A stretch of DNA of 64,000 nucleotides. Source: Thermoflexus sp. (GTDB lineage: Bacteria > Chloroflexota > Anaerolineae > Thermoflexales > Thermoflexaceae). The stretch lies in assembly GCF_034432235.1 (NCBI RefSeq), contig NZ_DAOUCJ010000111.1, positions 1 through 64,000 of the forward strand. The letters are read 5' to 3'. Below the pieces are notes generated by a model, which worked only from the letters and a program-made list of their open reading frames with translations, ran no database searches and was not told where the DNA came from. Below are positions 41,752 through 50,570 of the stretch, in pieces (position 1 is the first letter of the stretch; each line of letters opens with the position of its first letter). Both the position numbers and the translations under genes were made by a program.

Positions 41752-44700
41752 TCAGATCGGCTCCCCGCGATGGAGGCGCTCGGCGAGCCAGCGGGTGAGC
41801 GGGGAGGGAGCGGCCTGAAGCTCCCGGCGAAGGGCCTCCACAGCCTGCTCGTAAATCCACAGGGCGCGGGATCGATGCCCCTGGCGGGCCCACGCCCGCA
41901 TCAGAACCTGATAGCCTTCCTCCAGCCAAGGCGCGTCCTCGACGGCGCGCTCCGCCCAGCGGATGGCGGCATCCAGCTCCTGGAGGATCAGGGCGTCTTC
42001 CGCCAGCGCCTGGGCGGCTTCTGTCCGCAGGGCCCGCCAGCGTTCCTGATAGGGAATCAGCCAGGCTTCGTAGGGCCGATCGGGCAGCAGCAGCGGCCAC
42101 TCCTCCAGGCGCTTCGCCAGGGCCGCCCACGTCTCCCGGGGCATGGGGCGGGTGGCCAACGCCCGCCGGATCTCCGCCTCGATTCGCTCCACATCCACTT
42201 CCACCACGTCGTGGGGATCAAAACGCAGGGCATCGCCCTTGACGTCGAAATAGCGGAAGGGACCTTTGGGGCGCATGGCGGGCTCCAGAACGTGATGCAG
42301 CCAGGAGAAGAGCCGCCGCAAAATCTCCTTCGCGGCTTCCAGATCATGCTCTGGCCATAGATCCTCCAGGATCCGTTCCCGGGTCAGCCACTGGCGGCGG
42401 TGGAGGGCGAAGTATTGCAGAAGCCGGGCGACGGCCGGCCGGGGCCAGACGGACTCCGTTAGGAGCTCTCCTTTCCGCCGGACCTCGAAGCGGCCGAGCA
42501 GCTGGATCTCGAGGGGAGGCGGCGGCAGGGATTCGAGGAACTGGAGGGCACCTTCCAGGGCTTTGCGGATCGCCGGGTGGCGCTCCCGGCGCAAAGCGTC
42601 CTGCAGGAGCGGCATCGCCGCCTCCTCCCGGGTGGCCGCCAGGGCCCGCGCCGCCGCGCGGCGGATGCGCTCCCGGGGGTCCCGCAACAGCTCCTGGAGG
42701 ATCGGGAGGGGCCGCAGGCGGCCCAGCGCGTGGATGGCCTCGTCCTCGTCGATTCCTTCTTTCAGACAGAGGAGCCAGAAAGCCGTTCCCAGCTCCGGAT
42801 CGCGGGCGGACAGTCGATCCTCCCGGCCGAGCCGGCGGAGGGCGGCTTGGAGGTGGCGGCGCCAGCGGGGATCCCCGACCGCGTGGGCCTGGAGGGCCCG
42901 CAGCGCCCGGAGCCGGAGGTAAGAAGCTCCCGCTCGTGCGGCAATGAGGGTCTCCACGGCGGGGTGGTTCTCGATGCGCCCCAGAGCCTGAGCCGCCAGG
43001 TCGCATTCCAGGGCGACCAGGGCCCGGGCCAGGGGAGCGCCATCGAGCCGCGGGAGCGCCTGCTCCGCGATCCGGAGGGCCTCCTCCGGCTGCCCCTGCC
43101 GGCGGGCGTGCCAGGCCTCTGCCTGGGCCAGAAAGCCTGCCCGCTCCGGATGCCCGTGGACCAGATCCCCGGCCCGCGCGAGGGCGGAGGCGGCCTCCTC
43201 CCCATGTCCCTGGCCGATGGCGCCCATCGCCCGGCACCACCAGAACCAGAAGTCGTTGCTGGCCTGGCCCTCTTCCACTTCCCGCGTTAGGGCCTCGATC
43301 TCCCTGAGGATCCGTTCCAGCTCCCCCCAGGCTCCCCTTTCGATCGCCAGGATGGCCCAGCCGATCAGGTGGGTGATCCGCTGCGCGGGCCGCCCGGCGT
43401 AGTAAGGGGCGTTGGCAGCGAGCAGCGCCCGCGCCTCCTCGAAGCGCCCGGCGGGGATCTCCACGCCCACCGCCCGGTTGTGGCGGAGGAAGACCGGATA
43501 GTGCGGATCCCCCAGCTCCTCCGCCAGGGTCATCGCCTCCCGATAGAGGCGGCGGGCCTCGCTCAGACGTCCCAGGCCAGCGCAGGCGTCGGCGGCCGTC
43601 TTCAAGAACCGCATGCGGAGCGTGAGGGAGCGGACCTCCCGGAGCCCCTGGGTGCTCCAGGCCAGGCTTTCCCCGAAGCGCCCTTCAACGTAGAGCACCG
43701 AGGCCAGCATCAGGGTAGCCTGATCCCGCAGCGCGGCATTCTCCCGCTGCTCCGCCCATGTCAGCACCTCCCGGAGGACGGCCCGGCCCTCCTCCCAGTG
43801 GCCGGCCCGATGCAGCTCCTTGCCCAGGCGGAGCATCAGGTCTGGCGCCTCCCGGCGCGCAGGCTCGGGGAGGCCCATCACCCAGCGCTGGAACGTCCGC
43901 CGCCGCCCCCGGTCCCAGATGAAGGCGTCCGGCAAGGTCCGCAGCAGCCGGATCGCCTCCGCTTCCAGCCCTCCCGCCAGCGCGTGTTCGATGGCCATCT
44001 CGAGATCCCCTCGCCCTTCAAACCAGGCCATCGCCCGGGCGAACAACGGGGGAAGCGGCTCCGGCGCGTGGCGCAGCAGGAACTCGCGAAACAGCTCGTG
44101 GTAACGCCAGCGGTTCGGAGGGCCGGCGGGCTCCAGGAACAGCCGGCGCCGCTGGGCCTCAGCGAGCAACGCCGGCAGCTGGCTTGAGAGCGGAGGACGA
44201 TCTTCGAGGAGAGCGGCTGCCAGTTCGAGGTCGAACATCAGAGGGACAGCAGTGCGGAAAAGAAACGCCTGCAGCGTTTCGGGGAGCGTTCGAAGCAAGG
44301 AGCGGGCCAGCTCCTCGAACAGCCGGTCCTGGGCTTCCGGCCAGCGTTCCGGGAGCGGGCGGTCCGCGTCGGGTTGGGCGAGGAGCGCGATGGCGATGGG
44401 CCAGCCCCGAGTGCGGGCATGGATCTGGGCGGCCGTCCCATTATCCACCCCAAGGACCATGGAGATCTCGCCGATTGAGAAGGCCAGCTCCACTTCGGTC
44501 AACCAGGTTTGCGGGAAAGGGCCCTCGCACAGAAGCTCCGGGATCCAGCGTCCGGCGATCACCCAGCGATCCGGGGCATGGGCGATGGCCTCCCGGAGAT
44601 CGCGCAGGGCCTCCGGCCCATCGGCGAGAAGATGGACATCGTCGAGGAGACGAAAGCGCGCTTGCTCCAGCGGCGCCAGCGCCTCCTGCAGGTTCCCGGG

Positions 44701-44892
44701 GTCAATCGCCGAGGGGGTCAGCGGGAGATACCGGCTGCCGGGGAGGTGGAGCTCCAGGGACCGCAGGAGTGCACTCTTGCCGTAGCCGGGCGGGGCGGCG
44801 ATCCACACCGTTCCATGCCGCAGGCCTTCCTGCACCCGCTGGATCAGATGCGGGCGGATCTGAACGGCCGCAAGGGCTCTGTTCGCGCCCAT
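41752..44892 (-). CDS. MalT-like ATPase / BTAD (SARP) transcriptional regulator
   Basis: 1046 residues. Residues about 1-230: STAND/MalT-type ATPase with P-loop 'APPGYGKSALLRSL' and 'FRLLDDVHLLADG' (Walker B). A long TPR-like region spans about 330-680, then HEAT-like helices (about 700-780). From about 790: OmpR-type winged helix ('IQLLGRFEVRRKGELL', 'RRQWLTRERILEDLWPEH') and a BTAD domain to the end ('AAIRWAERAVEDAPWLEEGYQVLMRA', core VEDAPWLEEGYQVLM). SARP-class activators bind heptameric direct repeats with 11-bp period beside the -10; such repeats occur at four nearby gaps. ATG 44892 follows GGAGGGGCC. Ligand unknown. Confidence 0.88.
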   Translation of the reverse strand: MGANRALAAVQIRPHLIQRVQEGLRHGTVWIAAPPGYGKSALLRSLELHLPGSRYLPLTPSAIDPGNLQEALAPLEQARFRLLDDVHLLADGPEALRDLREAIAHAPDRWVIAGRWIPELLCEGPFPQTWLTEVELAFSIGEISMVLGVDNGTAAQIHARTRGWPIAIALLAQPDADRPLPERWPEAQDRLFEELARSLLRTLPETLQAFLFRTAVPLMFDLELAAALLEDRPPLSSQLPALLAEAQRRRLFLEPAGPPNRWRYHELFREFLLRHAPEPLPPLFARAMAWFEGRGDLEMAIEHALAGGLEAEAIRLLRTLPDAFIWDRGRRRTFQRWVMGLPEPARREAPDLMLRLGKELHRAGHWEEGRAVLREVLTWAEQRENAALRDQATLMLASVLYVEGRFGESLAWSTQGLREVRSLTLRMRFLKTAADACAGLGRLSEARRLYREAMTLAEELGDPHYPVFLRHNRAVGVEIPAGRFEEARALLAANAPYYAGRPAQRITHLIGWAILAIERGAWGELERILREIEALTREVEEGQASNDFWFWWCRAMGAIGQGHGEEAASALARAGDLVHGHPERAGFLAQAEAWHARRQGQPEEALRIAEQALPRLDGAPLARALVALECDLAAQALGRIENHPAVETLIAARAGASYLRLRALRALQAHAVGDPRWRRHLQAALRRLGREDRLSARDPELGTAFWLLCLKEGIDEDEAIHALGRLRPLPILQELLRDPRERIRRAAARALAATREEAAMPLLQDALRRERHPAIRKALEGALQFLESLPPPPLEIQLLGRFEVRRKGELLTESVWPRPAVARLLQYFALHRRQWLTRERILEDLWPEHDLEAAKEILRRLFSWLHHVLEPAMRPKGPFRYFDVKGDALRFDPHDVVEVDVERIEAEIRRALATRPMPRETWAALAKRLEEWPLLLPDRPYEAWLIPYQERWRALRTEAAQALAEDALILQELDAAIRWAERAVEDAPWLEEGYQVLMRAWARQGHRSRALWIYEQAVEALRRELQAAPSPLTRWLAERLHRGEPI

Positions 44893-45015
44893 CCCTGGGC
44901 CCCTCCAGGGTCAGGATCGGTTCGTTCCTTCGCTCTTCTGGTTCTCAACCTGCTGAGAGCCATCGTGGGGGGTGCGGTGCCCTCTCCAGTCGATCGCATC
45001 GAGCAGGTTGTTTTA

Positions 45016-45021
45016 ATTATA
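45016..45021 (-). promoter_or_regulatory. -10 element upstream of the regulator gene
   Basis: Perfect TATAAT on the minus strand, 124 bp before the ATG at 44892. No matching -35 at 16-18 bp, so the promoter may need an activator. Confidence 0.4.
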
Positions 45022-45054
45022 ACCGACGCTCGTATCGGTGTGGGTCACGCGGGT

Positions 45055-45230
45055 GTCGAAGGAATTCGACCGGGGAGGGCCTTCGGCGCGATGGCCGGGA
45101 TGGCGTCGAATGAATTCGACCTCGAGTGGCCTTCGGCCGATGGCCGGCCAGAAAGCATCTTCGCGTCGGCGCAGGCCGACGCCTGGCGCGGAGCGCCTTA
45201 CGAGGCCGATTTCCATCGGCGTGAGAGGCC
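45055..45230. repeat. Dispersed GC-rich repeat, copy B
   Basis: Begins GTCGAAGGAATTCGAC, then a second GTCGAATGAATTCGAC module with GGCCTTCGGCC, then one 47-bp unit at 45175-45221 that matches the two units of copy A (25356-25402, 25408-25454). Ends GTGAGAGGCC like copy A. Same orientation as copy A. Confidence 0.75.
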
Positions 45231-45285
45231 ATCCCGGGGGGCAAAGCACCGTGTCTGGGGTCTGCCGGGAACGGGGGTCTGGACT

Positions 45286-46296
45286 TCACCCCTGGTCTTT
45301 CAGAAGGGAAGCGGGCCAGGGGAAGCGATGGAATGGAGTTTGACATGGCGGCCCGAAGGCGTATTCGACGGTCCGTTGGTGGAGACCTGCGATCACGGAC
45401 CACAGGGTGGCGAACCCGGGGCGGTGACCGCAGACGGGGGCCTCATGATCGCTCAGCGCCTGGCGCAGGCGTTCCCAGGGCGGCGCGCCCGCGCTGGCGA
45501 TCCGCTTCACCAGTTGTTCCTTCCGTCGAATGGAAAATCGCAGATCCCGGGGGCCGTGATACGCCCGCAACGCCGGATGGTCATAGTGGTTCGTCACCGT
45601 CAGGATCCCGTTCTCCGGGGCGCGCACGGCCACGCCGAGCGGATGGACCTCTACCGCGAACCCCTCGCGGGGATCGGCGATCAGGAAATTCATGGGAAGC
45701 ATATGGGGCATCCGCAGCAGCAGCTCGACCGCCTCCCCGGCCGATCGGCAGCGCTCGAGCAGAATGCGAGGAACCAGATGGAAGGGGATCCCGGGCCGAG
45801 GCGGGGGCTCATCGGCCATCACGGCGTGCAGGGAGACGAAGAGACCCGCCTCATTGACCCCATCGTAGCGGCCGCCGGGGACGCTGCCCATCATCCCCAG
45901 GGAGGCCATGCCTCCCTCCGGTCGCAACCCGATCAGATCCCGTCGACGTTGAATGGGTTGGAAATCGTAGTTCCGCCCCACCCACACCCCCTCTGGACTC
46001 CACCATGCCACAGCGGAACAGGCGAACAGGCGGGCGCGCATGGAGGTCCGGCAGACCTGCTGCCAGAGGAATCGGGAATCCAACCCCTGGGCCGCGGCGT
46101 AGCCCTCGTATTCCTCAATCAGGGGAGGATGCCAGCGGGCCACCAGCCGGCGGCAGGCTTCCGCCAGCTCCGGATCCGGGGGCGAAGGCCACCAGGGCGG
46201 ACGGCGGAACGGCGGGTCGAGATGGCCCATCGCTTCCCCGATGGCCCGATGCGTGCCCGTAAGCTCCAGAAAGCGATAAGGAGCAGGCAGGTTCAT
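45286..46296 (-). CDS. C45 family acyltransferase / linear amide C-N hydrolase
   Basis: 336 residues of the peptidase C45 (acyl-CoA:6-aminopenicillanate acyltransferase-like) group. N-terminal nucleophile candidate is Cys in 'ARLFACSAVAWW', followed by 'VGRNYDFQP', 'GVNEAGLFVSLHAV' and 'VTNHYDHP', as in the Ntn-hydrolase family. Autocatalytic cleavage before that Cys is expected. Substrate unknown. ATG 46296 overlaps the preceding stop by 4 nt (ATGA), so it is coupled to the CoA-transferase-like gene. Confidence 0.82.
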   Translation of the reverse strand: MNLPAPYRFLELTGTHRAIGEAMGHLDPPFRRPPWWPSPPDPELAEACRRLVARWHPPLIEEYEGYAAAQGLDSRFLWQQVCRTSMRARLFACSAVAWWSPEGVWVGRNYDFQPIQRRRDLIGLRPEGGMASLGMMGSVPGGRYDGVNEAGLFVSLHAVMADEPPPRPGIPFHLVPRILLERCRSAGEAVELLLRMPHMLPMNFLIADPREGFAVEVHPLGVAVRAPENGILTVTNHYDHPALRAYHGPRDLRFSIRRKEQLVKRIASAGAPPWERLRQALSDHEAPVCGHRPGFATLWSVIAGLHQRTVEYAFGPPCQTPFHRFPWPASLLKDQG

Positions 46297-47051
46297 CCAT
46301 CCCCCTTTCGTGGCTGGGCCCGTAGCGCGCGTAATACGGCCAGCTCCTCCGGGGCGGGCGGCGGCGTGACCGCCAGATCCGGGGCGATTCGGAGAGGCCA
46401 TCCCGTTCGCTCCTGCACCGTTTCCACGGGGATTCCCGGATGGATCGCGCTCAGCACCAGTTCCCCGGAGGCATCTGGAGTGAGGATGCCCAGATCCGTG
46501 ATGACCGCTGCCGGCCCGCCCCCGGAGAGCCCGGCCCGCTGTCGGCTTCCCCATCCTTCCAGGAAACCGGGCGCGGTGCGGAAATCGCAACGTTCAGGGA
46601 AGCGACGCCGCTCATGAGGGGTGATCACATAGAAACGGCCCGCCCACGCGGCGATCTCTGCGGCACCCCCCGATCCGGGCAGCCGGACCTGGGGCCGGTG
46701 ATACGCTCCGATCACCGTGGCGTTCAGGTTCCCGAAGCGATCCACCTGGGCCCCGCTCAGGAAGCCCACGTCGATCCGCCCTCGTTGCAGGTAGAAGGCG
46801 AACAGATCGAACATCGGGAGGACAGCCAGCGCCCCGCTCACCAGCGCGGGATCGCCGATCGAAAGGGGGAGGCGGCGGGGACGGGCGCCGATGACGCCGG
46901 CCTCGTAGATCAGAACGAGGTTCGGGGCGTGGAGGCGCCGGGCCAGATTGCAAGCTAGGTTTGGCCATCCGATCCCCACGAACACCACCTCGCCGTCCCG
47001 AAGCATCCGGGCGGCGGCGATGATCATCATCTCCTCCGGCGTGTAGTCCAT
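46293..47051 (-). CDS. CoA-transferase beta-subunit-like protein (GctB/IpdB group), no alpha subunit nearby
   Basis: 252 residues, family I CoA-transferase beta subunit fold: 'VVFVGIGWPNLACNLARRL', 'LIYEAGVIGARP', 'FLSGAQVDRFGNLNATVIG'. The Glu in 'YEAGVIG' is at the catalytic position of the transferase. The usual alpha-subunit gene is not upstream; an HtrA-like gene is. It may pair with a distant alpha subunit, or act as an IpdAB-like ring hydrolase part. Coupled to the acyltransferase gene. Confidence 0.78.
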   Translation of the reverse strand: MDYTPEEMMIIAAARMLRDGEVVFVGIGWPNLACNLARRLHAPNLVLIYEAGVIGARPRRLPLSIGDPALVSGALAVLPMFDLFAFYLQRGRIDVGFLSGAQVDRFGNLNATVIGAYHRPQVRLPGSGGAAEIAAWAGRFYVITPHERRRFPERCDFRTAPGFLEGWGSRQRAGLSGGGPAAVITDLGILTPDASGELVLSAIHPGIPVETVQERTGWPLRIAPDLAVTPPPAPEELAVLRALRAQPRKGDG

Positions 47052-47110
47052 CGCCTTCCCTCGATGTCATAGGCAGGAAGCCCCTTCGGGGGCGTCCCGC
47101 TCGCAACTCC

Positions 47111-48052
47111 TCATCGTCGGGATCCGGGCGCCTCCCGCGGGATCACCGTGAACGTCCGGAGCTGATGCTGTCGCATCACCTGGAGCTCCACGGGGCGTCC
47201 CGGAGGCCAGTGGGCCAGGAATCGGTGCAGCTCCCCCAGGCTCTTCACAGGTTGCTCCCCAATCCGGATCAGGACATCCCCTTCTTGAAGCCCGGCCTGA
47301 GCCGCCGGCCCCCGGGGATCCACTTCCAGGATCTCCAGGCCGGTGGCGGAAGCCGGCCATGCGATGGGGCGGATCTGGACCACGATCCCCAGGTAAGCCC
47401 GGCGGATGCGGCCTTCTTTGATCAGCAACGCTGCGACCCACTCCGCTGTATAGCTGGGGATGGCGAAGGCGATGTTTTCCGCCCCCAGGATCGTGGCCAC
47501 GCACACGCCGATCACCTCGCCCCGGCTATCGACCAGAGGGCCGCCGGAGTTCCCCGGGTTGAGGGCTGCGTCGGTCTGGATGATATCCTCGATCACCTGC
47601 CCCCCCGGGCCCTGGAGCGCTCGCCCCAGGCCGCTGATGATCCCGGCCGACACGGTGAAGTGGAAGCCCAGGGGATTGCCAATGGCCACGACCAGCTGTC
47701 CCAGGCGCAGACGGGAGGAGTCGCCCAGCCGCGCGGCCGGGAAGGTTTCCCCGCGCTCCACCCGCAGGACGGCCAGATCGGTGTAAGGATCCTCGCCGAT
47801 GAGGCGGGCGGGGAAGGTGCGGCCATCGATCAATGTCACCTCGGGATCCCGGATGTGGCGGATCACATGGCTGTTGGTCAGGAGATAGCCATCCGGGGTG
47901 ATGAAGAAACCGGAGCCCATCGGCTCGATCGCCCGGTGCCTTCGAGGGGCACCGGCCGGCCGGATGCTGACCACCGCCGGGCCGACCTGCTCCACCACAC
48001 GGATCACTGTCTGGGAATACGCATCCAGCGGTTCCTCTTCGCGCATTTCCAT
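47111..48052 (-). CDS. HtrA/Deg-like trypsin-fold serine protease with PDZ domain
   Basis: 313 residues. Catalytic triad His62 ('TNSHVI'), Asp92 ('YTDLAVL'), Ser169 ('NPGNSGGPL'). One PDZ domain from about 220 ('GLEILEVDPRGPAAQAGLQEGDVLIRIG', core GPAAQAGLQEGDVL). There is no signal peptide or membrane helix, so it appears cytoplasmic, unlike most HtrA. Start ATG 48052 or the ATG two codons later. 34 bp from lipB. Confidence 0.88.
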   Translation of the reverse strand: MEMREEEPLDAYSQTVIRVVEQVGPAVVSIRPAGAPRRHRAIEPMGSGFFITPDGYLLTNSHVIRHIRDPEVTLIDGRTFPARLIGEDPYTDLAVLRVERGETFPAARLGDSSRLRLGQLVVAIGNPLGFHFTVSAGIISGLGRALQGPGGQVIEDIIQTDAALNPGNSGGPLVDSRGEVIGVCVATILGAENIAFAIPSYTAEWVAALLIKEGRIRRAYLGIVVQIRPIAWPASATGLEILEVDPRGPAAQAGLQEGDVLIRIGEQPVKSLGELHRFLAHWPPGRPVELQVMRQHQLRTFTVIPREAPGSRR

Positions 48053-48085
48053 TCCTGCAGGACTTCGGGAGTCCCTCCGGTCGAA

Positions 48086-48856
48086 TCAACGGCGCAGCTC
48101 ATGAACTTCCATCAGCGCCCAGAGGCGAGCGGGGTCCACGGGCTCCACCTCCAGCCCGAACACCTCCCCGAAGGAACGGGCGAGGGCTTCCTGGACCGTG
48201 GCCAATTGCCGGGCCCGCTCGGCCTCATCCTCGGGTTCCCCCCAGAACATCGCCATCGAGACCACGCCCTTATCCGTGATGCCGCAAGGGACAATGCCGG
48301 TGAAGTAGGTGAGATCCGGACACACGTTGAGGGCGAACCCATGCGTGGTGATCCCCCGCGCATCGACGCGCGCGCCGATCGCCGCGATCTTCGCGGGGGC
48401 CTGCCGCAGATGGGGCGGGCACCAGGCGCATCGGCTCAGCGCATCCGGCTGCACCCACACCCCGGGGGCTCCGGGGATCGTCCCTGCGGCGATGCCGAAG
48501 CGGGCCAGGGTCTCCACCAGCATCTGCTCGATCCGGCGGACGAAGGCCACTTTGTCCAGACCCAGAGCCGGGAGATCCAGGATGAAATAGCCGACGACCT
48601 GGCCCGGGCCGTGATACGTGACGTCGCCGCCGCGATCGGTGACCACCACGGCGACCCCCCGACGGGCGCGTTCCCCCTCATCCCACAGGATATGCTCGGG
48701 GCGGGCCGAACGCCCCAGGGTGAACACGTGGGGATGCTCCAGCAGGAGCAGCGTATCCGGGATCTGCCGGGCTGCGCGCGCCTCCGCCAGCGCTCGCTGC
48801 AGCGCCCACGCGGCCGTGTATTCCACGGTGCCCAGTTTGGACCACCAGCCTTTCAT
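48086..48856 (-). CDS. lipB: Octanoyltransferase (lipoyl-[acyl-carrier protein] transferase)
   Basis: 256 residues. LipB motifs 'LLLEHPHVFTLGRSA', 'DRGGDVTYHGPGQVVGYFILDL' (core GGDVTYHGPGQVVGY), catalytic Lys in 'PAKIAAIGAR' and Cys in 'GIVPCGI'. Transfers octanoate from ACP to lipoyl domains. A short insert with 'CAWCPPHL' lies in the middle. No lipA in the window. Confidence 0.94.
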   Translation of the reverse strand: MKGWWSKLGTVEYTAAWALQRALAEARAARQIPDTLLLLEHPHVFTLGRSARPEHILWDEGERARRGVAVVVTDRGGDVTYHGPGQVVGYFILDLPALGLDKVAFVRRIEQMLVETLARFGIAAGTIPGAPGVWVQPDALSRCAWCPPHLRQAPAKIAAIGARVDARGITTHGFALNVCPDLTYFTGIVPCGITDKGVVSMAMFWGEPEDEAERARQLATVQEALARSFGEVFGLEVEPVDPARLWALMEVHELRR

Positions 48857-48926
48857 CGGTTCCCTTCCTCGGGCCTCCGCCGCCCAGGATCGCCCTTTCC
48901 CGGAGTATCTTCATCCGCTCCTCTCA

Positions 48927-49640
48927 TCACCTGGACCATGTTCGGCGCACGATCTCCCCCCGCCCGCCCAGGGGGCTCTCCGGGCGCCCATTGATGCGCA
49001 CCTGGAGGGCCGCAGCGTTCCCGGTCTCCAGTTGCAGAGACGAGCGGGCCTCCCAGGTTCGGGTTTCCCCCGGTCGCAGCAAGCCTTGATAGACCACCTG
49101 ATCATCGGCCCGGATCCGTATCCACACGTGCTCGCTGGCCTCCACTTCAAGGCGGAGCGCTGGCGCGGGGGCTGCGGATACGGGGGTAGAAGTAGCGAGC
49201 GGAAGGGATGCCGCTCCGGGCACAGTGGGTGCTGGAGGAAGCCCCAGCGATCGAACCCGCCATGGCCCACGGGCCAGCCCGAGGACGCCGGCCAGCAACA
49301 GGATCGCCAGGCCGATGGAGGCAAGGGGTCGCCATGGAAGAGCAGGGCGGGCCGGGATGCGGGTGAGTTCGAACATGGAGGGCATGCGGGAAGGTTGGGC
49401 TGGGGGGACGGCCGTCGGCATCCCATCCCATTCGGCCAGGAGCGCGGTCTCATCCAGCCCCAGCCACCGGGCGTAGCGGCGCAGGAATCCCCGCGCATGG
49501 GCGGGGCTGGGGAGAAGCGAGAAGGCCTCGTTCTCCAGCGCCTCCAGATAGATGCGTTTGATCCGGGTTCCTGCCGCCGCTTCCTCCAGGGAGATCCCCC
49601 GGGCTTCCCGGGCTGCCCGCAACTGCTCCCCGATCCCCAC
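48927..49640 (-). CDS. RodZ-like protein: HTH_25 domain, membrane helix, DUF4115-like domain
   Basis: 237 residues from GTG 49640 (GGGAGG upstream). N-terminal Cro/RodZ HTH ('GEQLRAAREARGISLEEAAAGTRI', cores EQLRAAREARGISLEEAA and IKRIYLEALE), 'PAHARGFLRRYARWLGLD', membrane segment at about 107-126, Pro/Ala linker, then a beta domain with 'VWIRIRADDQVVYQGLL' and 'LRPGETRTWEA', the DUF4115 pattern. RodZ links MreB to the membrane and shapes the cell. 2 bp from rplI. Confidence 0.85.
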   Translation of the reverse strand: MGIGEQLRAAREARGISLEEAAAGTRIKRIYLEALENEAFSLLPSPAHARGFLRRYARWLGLDETALLAEWDGMPTAVPPAQPSRMPSMFELTRIPARPALPWRPLASIGLAILLLAGVLGLARGPWRVRSLGLPPAPTVPGAASLPLATSTPVSAAPAPALRLEVEASEHVWIRIRADDQVVYQGLLRPGETRTWEARSSLQLETGNAAALQVRINGRPESPLGGRGEIVRRTWSR

Positions 49641-49642
49641 GC

Positions 49643-50092
49643 TTATGCCTCCCGTTCCACCACCACCTGGACCTGGGCGGAGATCTCCGGCCCCAACCGC
49701 ACCTTTACCGGGTGGGTGCCCAGAGTGCGGATGGGGGCCTCCAGCTCGATCCGCCGTCGATCCACCTCCACCCCGAGCTGTTGAGCGATGGCCTCGGCGA
49801 TCTGCTGGCTCGTGATCGCGCCGTAGAGCCGATCGCCCTGCCCGGCCCGAGCCCGGATCGTCACCGCGGCTCCCTGGAGCCGGGCGGCCTTTTCCTGAGC
49901 CGTGCTCAGCTGGCGGATCCGGCGTTGCTCGGCAGCCTGGCGGGTTTCCACCGCGTGGCGGATGAGGCCTTCGGTAGCTGGCGTGGCCAGGCCTTTGGGG
50001 ATCAGGAAATTGCGCGCGTAGCCGTCGGCGACCTCTTTCACCTCGCCGGCCCGCCCGAGGTTCGGCACATCCCGCAACAGCACCACCTTCAT
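49643..50092 (-). CDS. rplI: 50S ribosomal protein L9
   Basis: 149 residues. 'MKVVLLRDVPNLGRAGEV', 'VADGYARNFLIPKGLA', a charged linker helix, and a C-terminal domain with 'GDRLYGAITSQQIAEAI'. Binds 23S rRNA at the L1 stalk base. GGAGGATC precedes ATG 50092. Separated from rpsF-ssb-rpsR. Confidence 0.96.
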   Translation of the reverse strand: MKVVLLRDVPNLGRAGEVKEVADGYARNFLIPKGLATPATEGLIRHAVETRQAAEQRRIRQLSTAQEKAARLQGAAVTIRARAGQGDRLYGAITSQQIAEAIAQQLGVEVDRRRIELEAPIRTLGTHPVKVRLGPEISAQVQVVVEREA

Positions 50093-50144
50093 CGCGCTGA
50101 TCCTCCACGCCGGGATCACTCGATCAGGACGGAACTCCTGGGGT

Positions 50145-50173
50145 ATCTTATCAGGAATCCGATGACGGGACAA
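50145..50173 (-). promoter_or_regulatory. Promoter of rplI
   Basis: Minus strand TTGTCC (50173-50168), 17-bp spacer, TAAGAT (50150-50145); 53 bp before the rplI ATG. Confidence 0.75.
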
Positions 50174-50344
50174 TCGCGATCCGGGCAACCGGCGAGCGCC
50201 CGGCCGGCTCGTTTCCGGGAGAACGCTGACCGCGCTCCCTCTTCCCGTGGCCCGGAGCATCCGTTCGTTGGGCTCCCGGCCAGGGAGGCGGGAAGGCTCC
50301 TCCCTGCTTTATCTCCCCCGCCCATGGCCTTTTCGCTGATCCTC

Positions 50345-50373
50345 TTGACAAAAAATCGGGCGCGTGCTATATA
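50345..50373 (+). promoter_or_regulatory. Strong promoter of the sulfur operon
   Basis: TTGACA (50345-50350), 17-bp spacer, TATATA (50368-50373). Start predicted near 50380, which leaves about 410 nt of leader before the sulfurtransferase gene. Confidence 0.82.
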
Positions 50374-50404
50374 TAGCGACAAACTTCCGGAGCGACCGAA
50401 GGCG

Positions 50405-50560
50405 ATGGTTGTGATGCGCTCTACCCCACCAGCTCGCGCGAGGGGCGCTCCGCCACGGCGGATCGCGCAGCGGGTGGATTTCATCTCCTCGATGAACACC
50501 TGTATCTGTCCTGAGCGGGGGCAGAAGGTGGCCGCCCGCTTGGGACGCGCGCCCCGCTGA
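50405..50560 (+). CDS. Short Cys-codon leader ORF upstream of the sulfur genes
   Basis: 51 codons from ATG 50405 (or 48 from ATG 50414). The part 'QRVDFISSMNTCICPERG' recalls the R-x-V-D-[LF] ... C pattern of short leader peptides found before sulfur genes in actinobacteria. Two Cys codons are separated by one Ile codon. The ribosome-binding site is weak. It lies 25 nt after the predicted transcription start. Proposed role: ribosome stalling when Cys-tRNA is scarce. This is inference. Confidence 0.4.
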   Translation: MVVMRSTPPARARGAPPRRIAQRVDFISSMNTCICPERGQKVAARLGRAPR

Positions 50561-50570
50561 GTGGAACCGA

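Larger units (their letters stand above)
44893..45285. other. Intergenic region with repeat copy B
   Basis: Contains the -10 at 45016-45021 and dispersed repeat copy B. Otherwise nothing seen. Confidence 0.5.
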
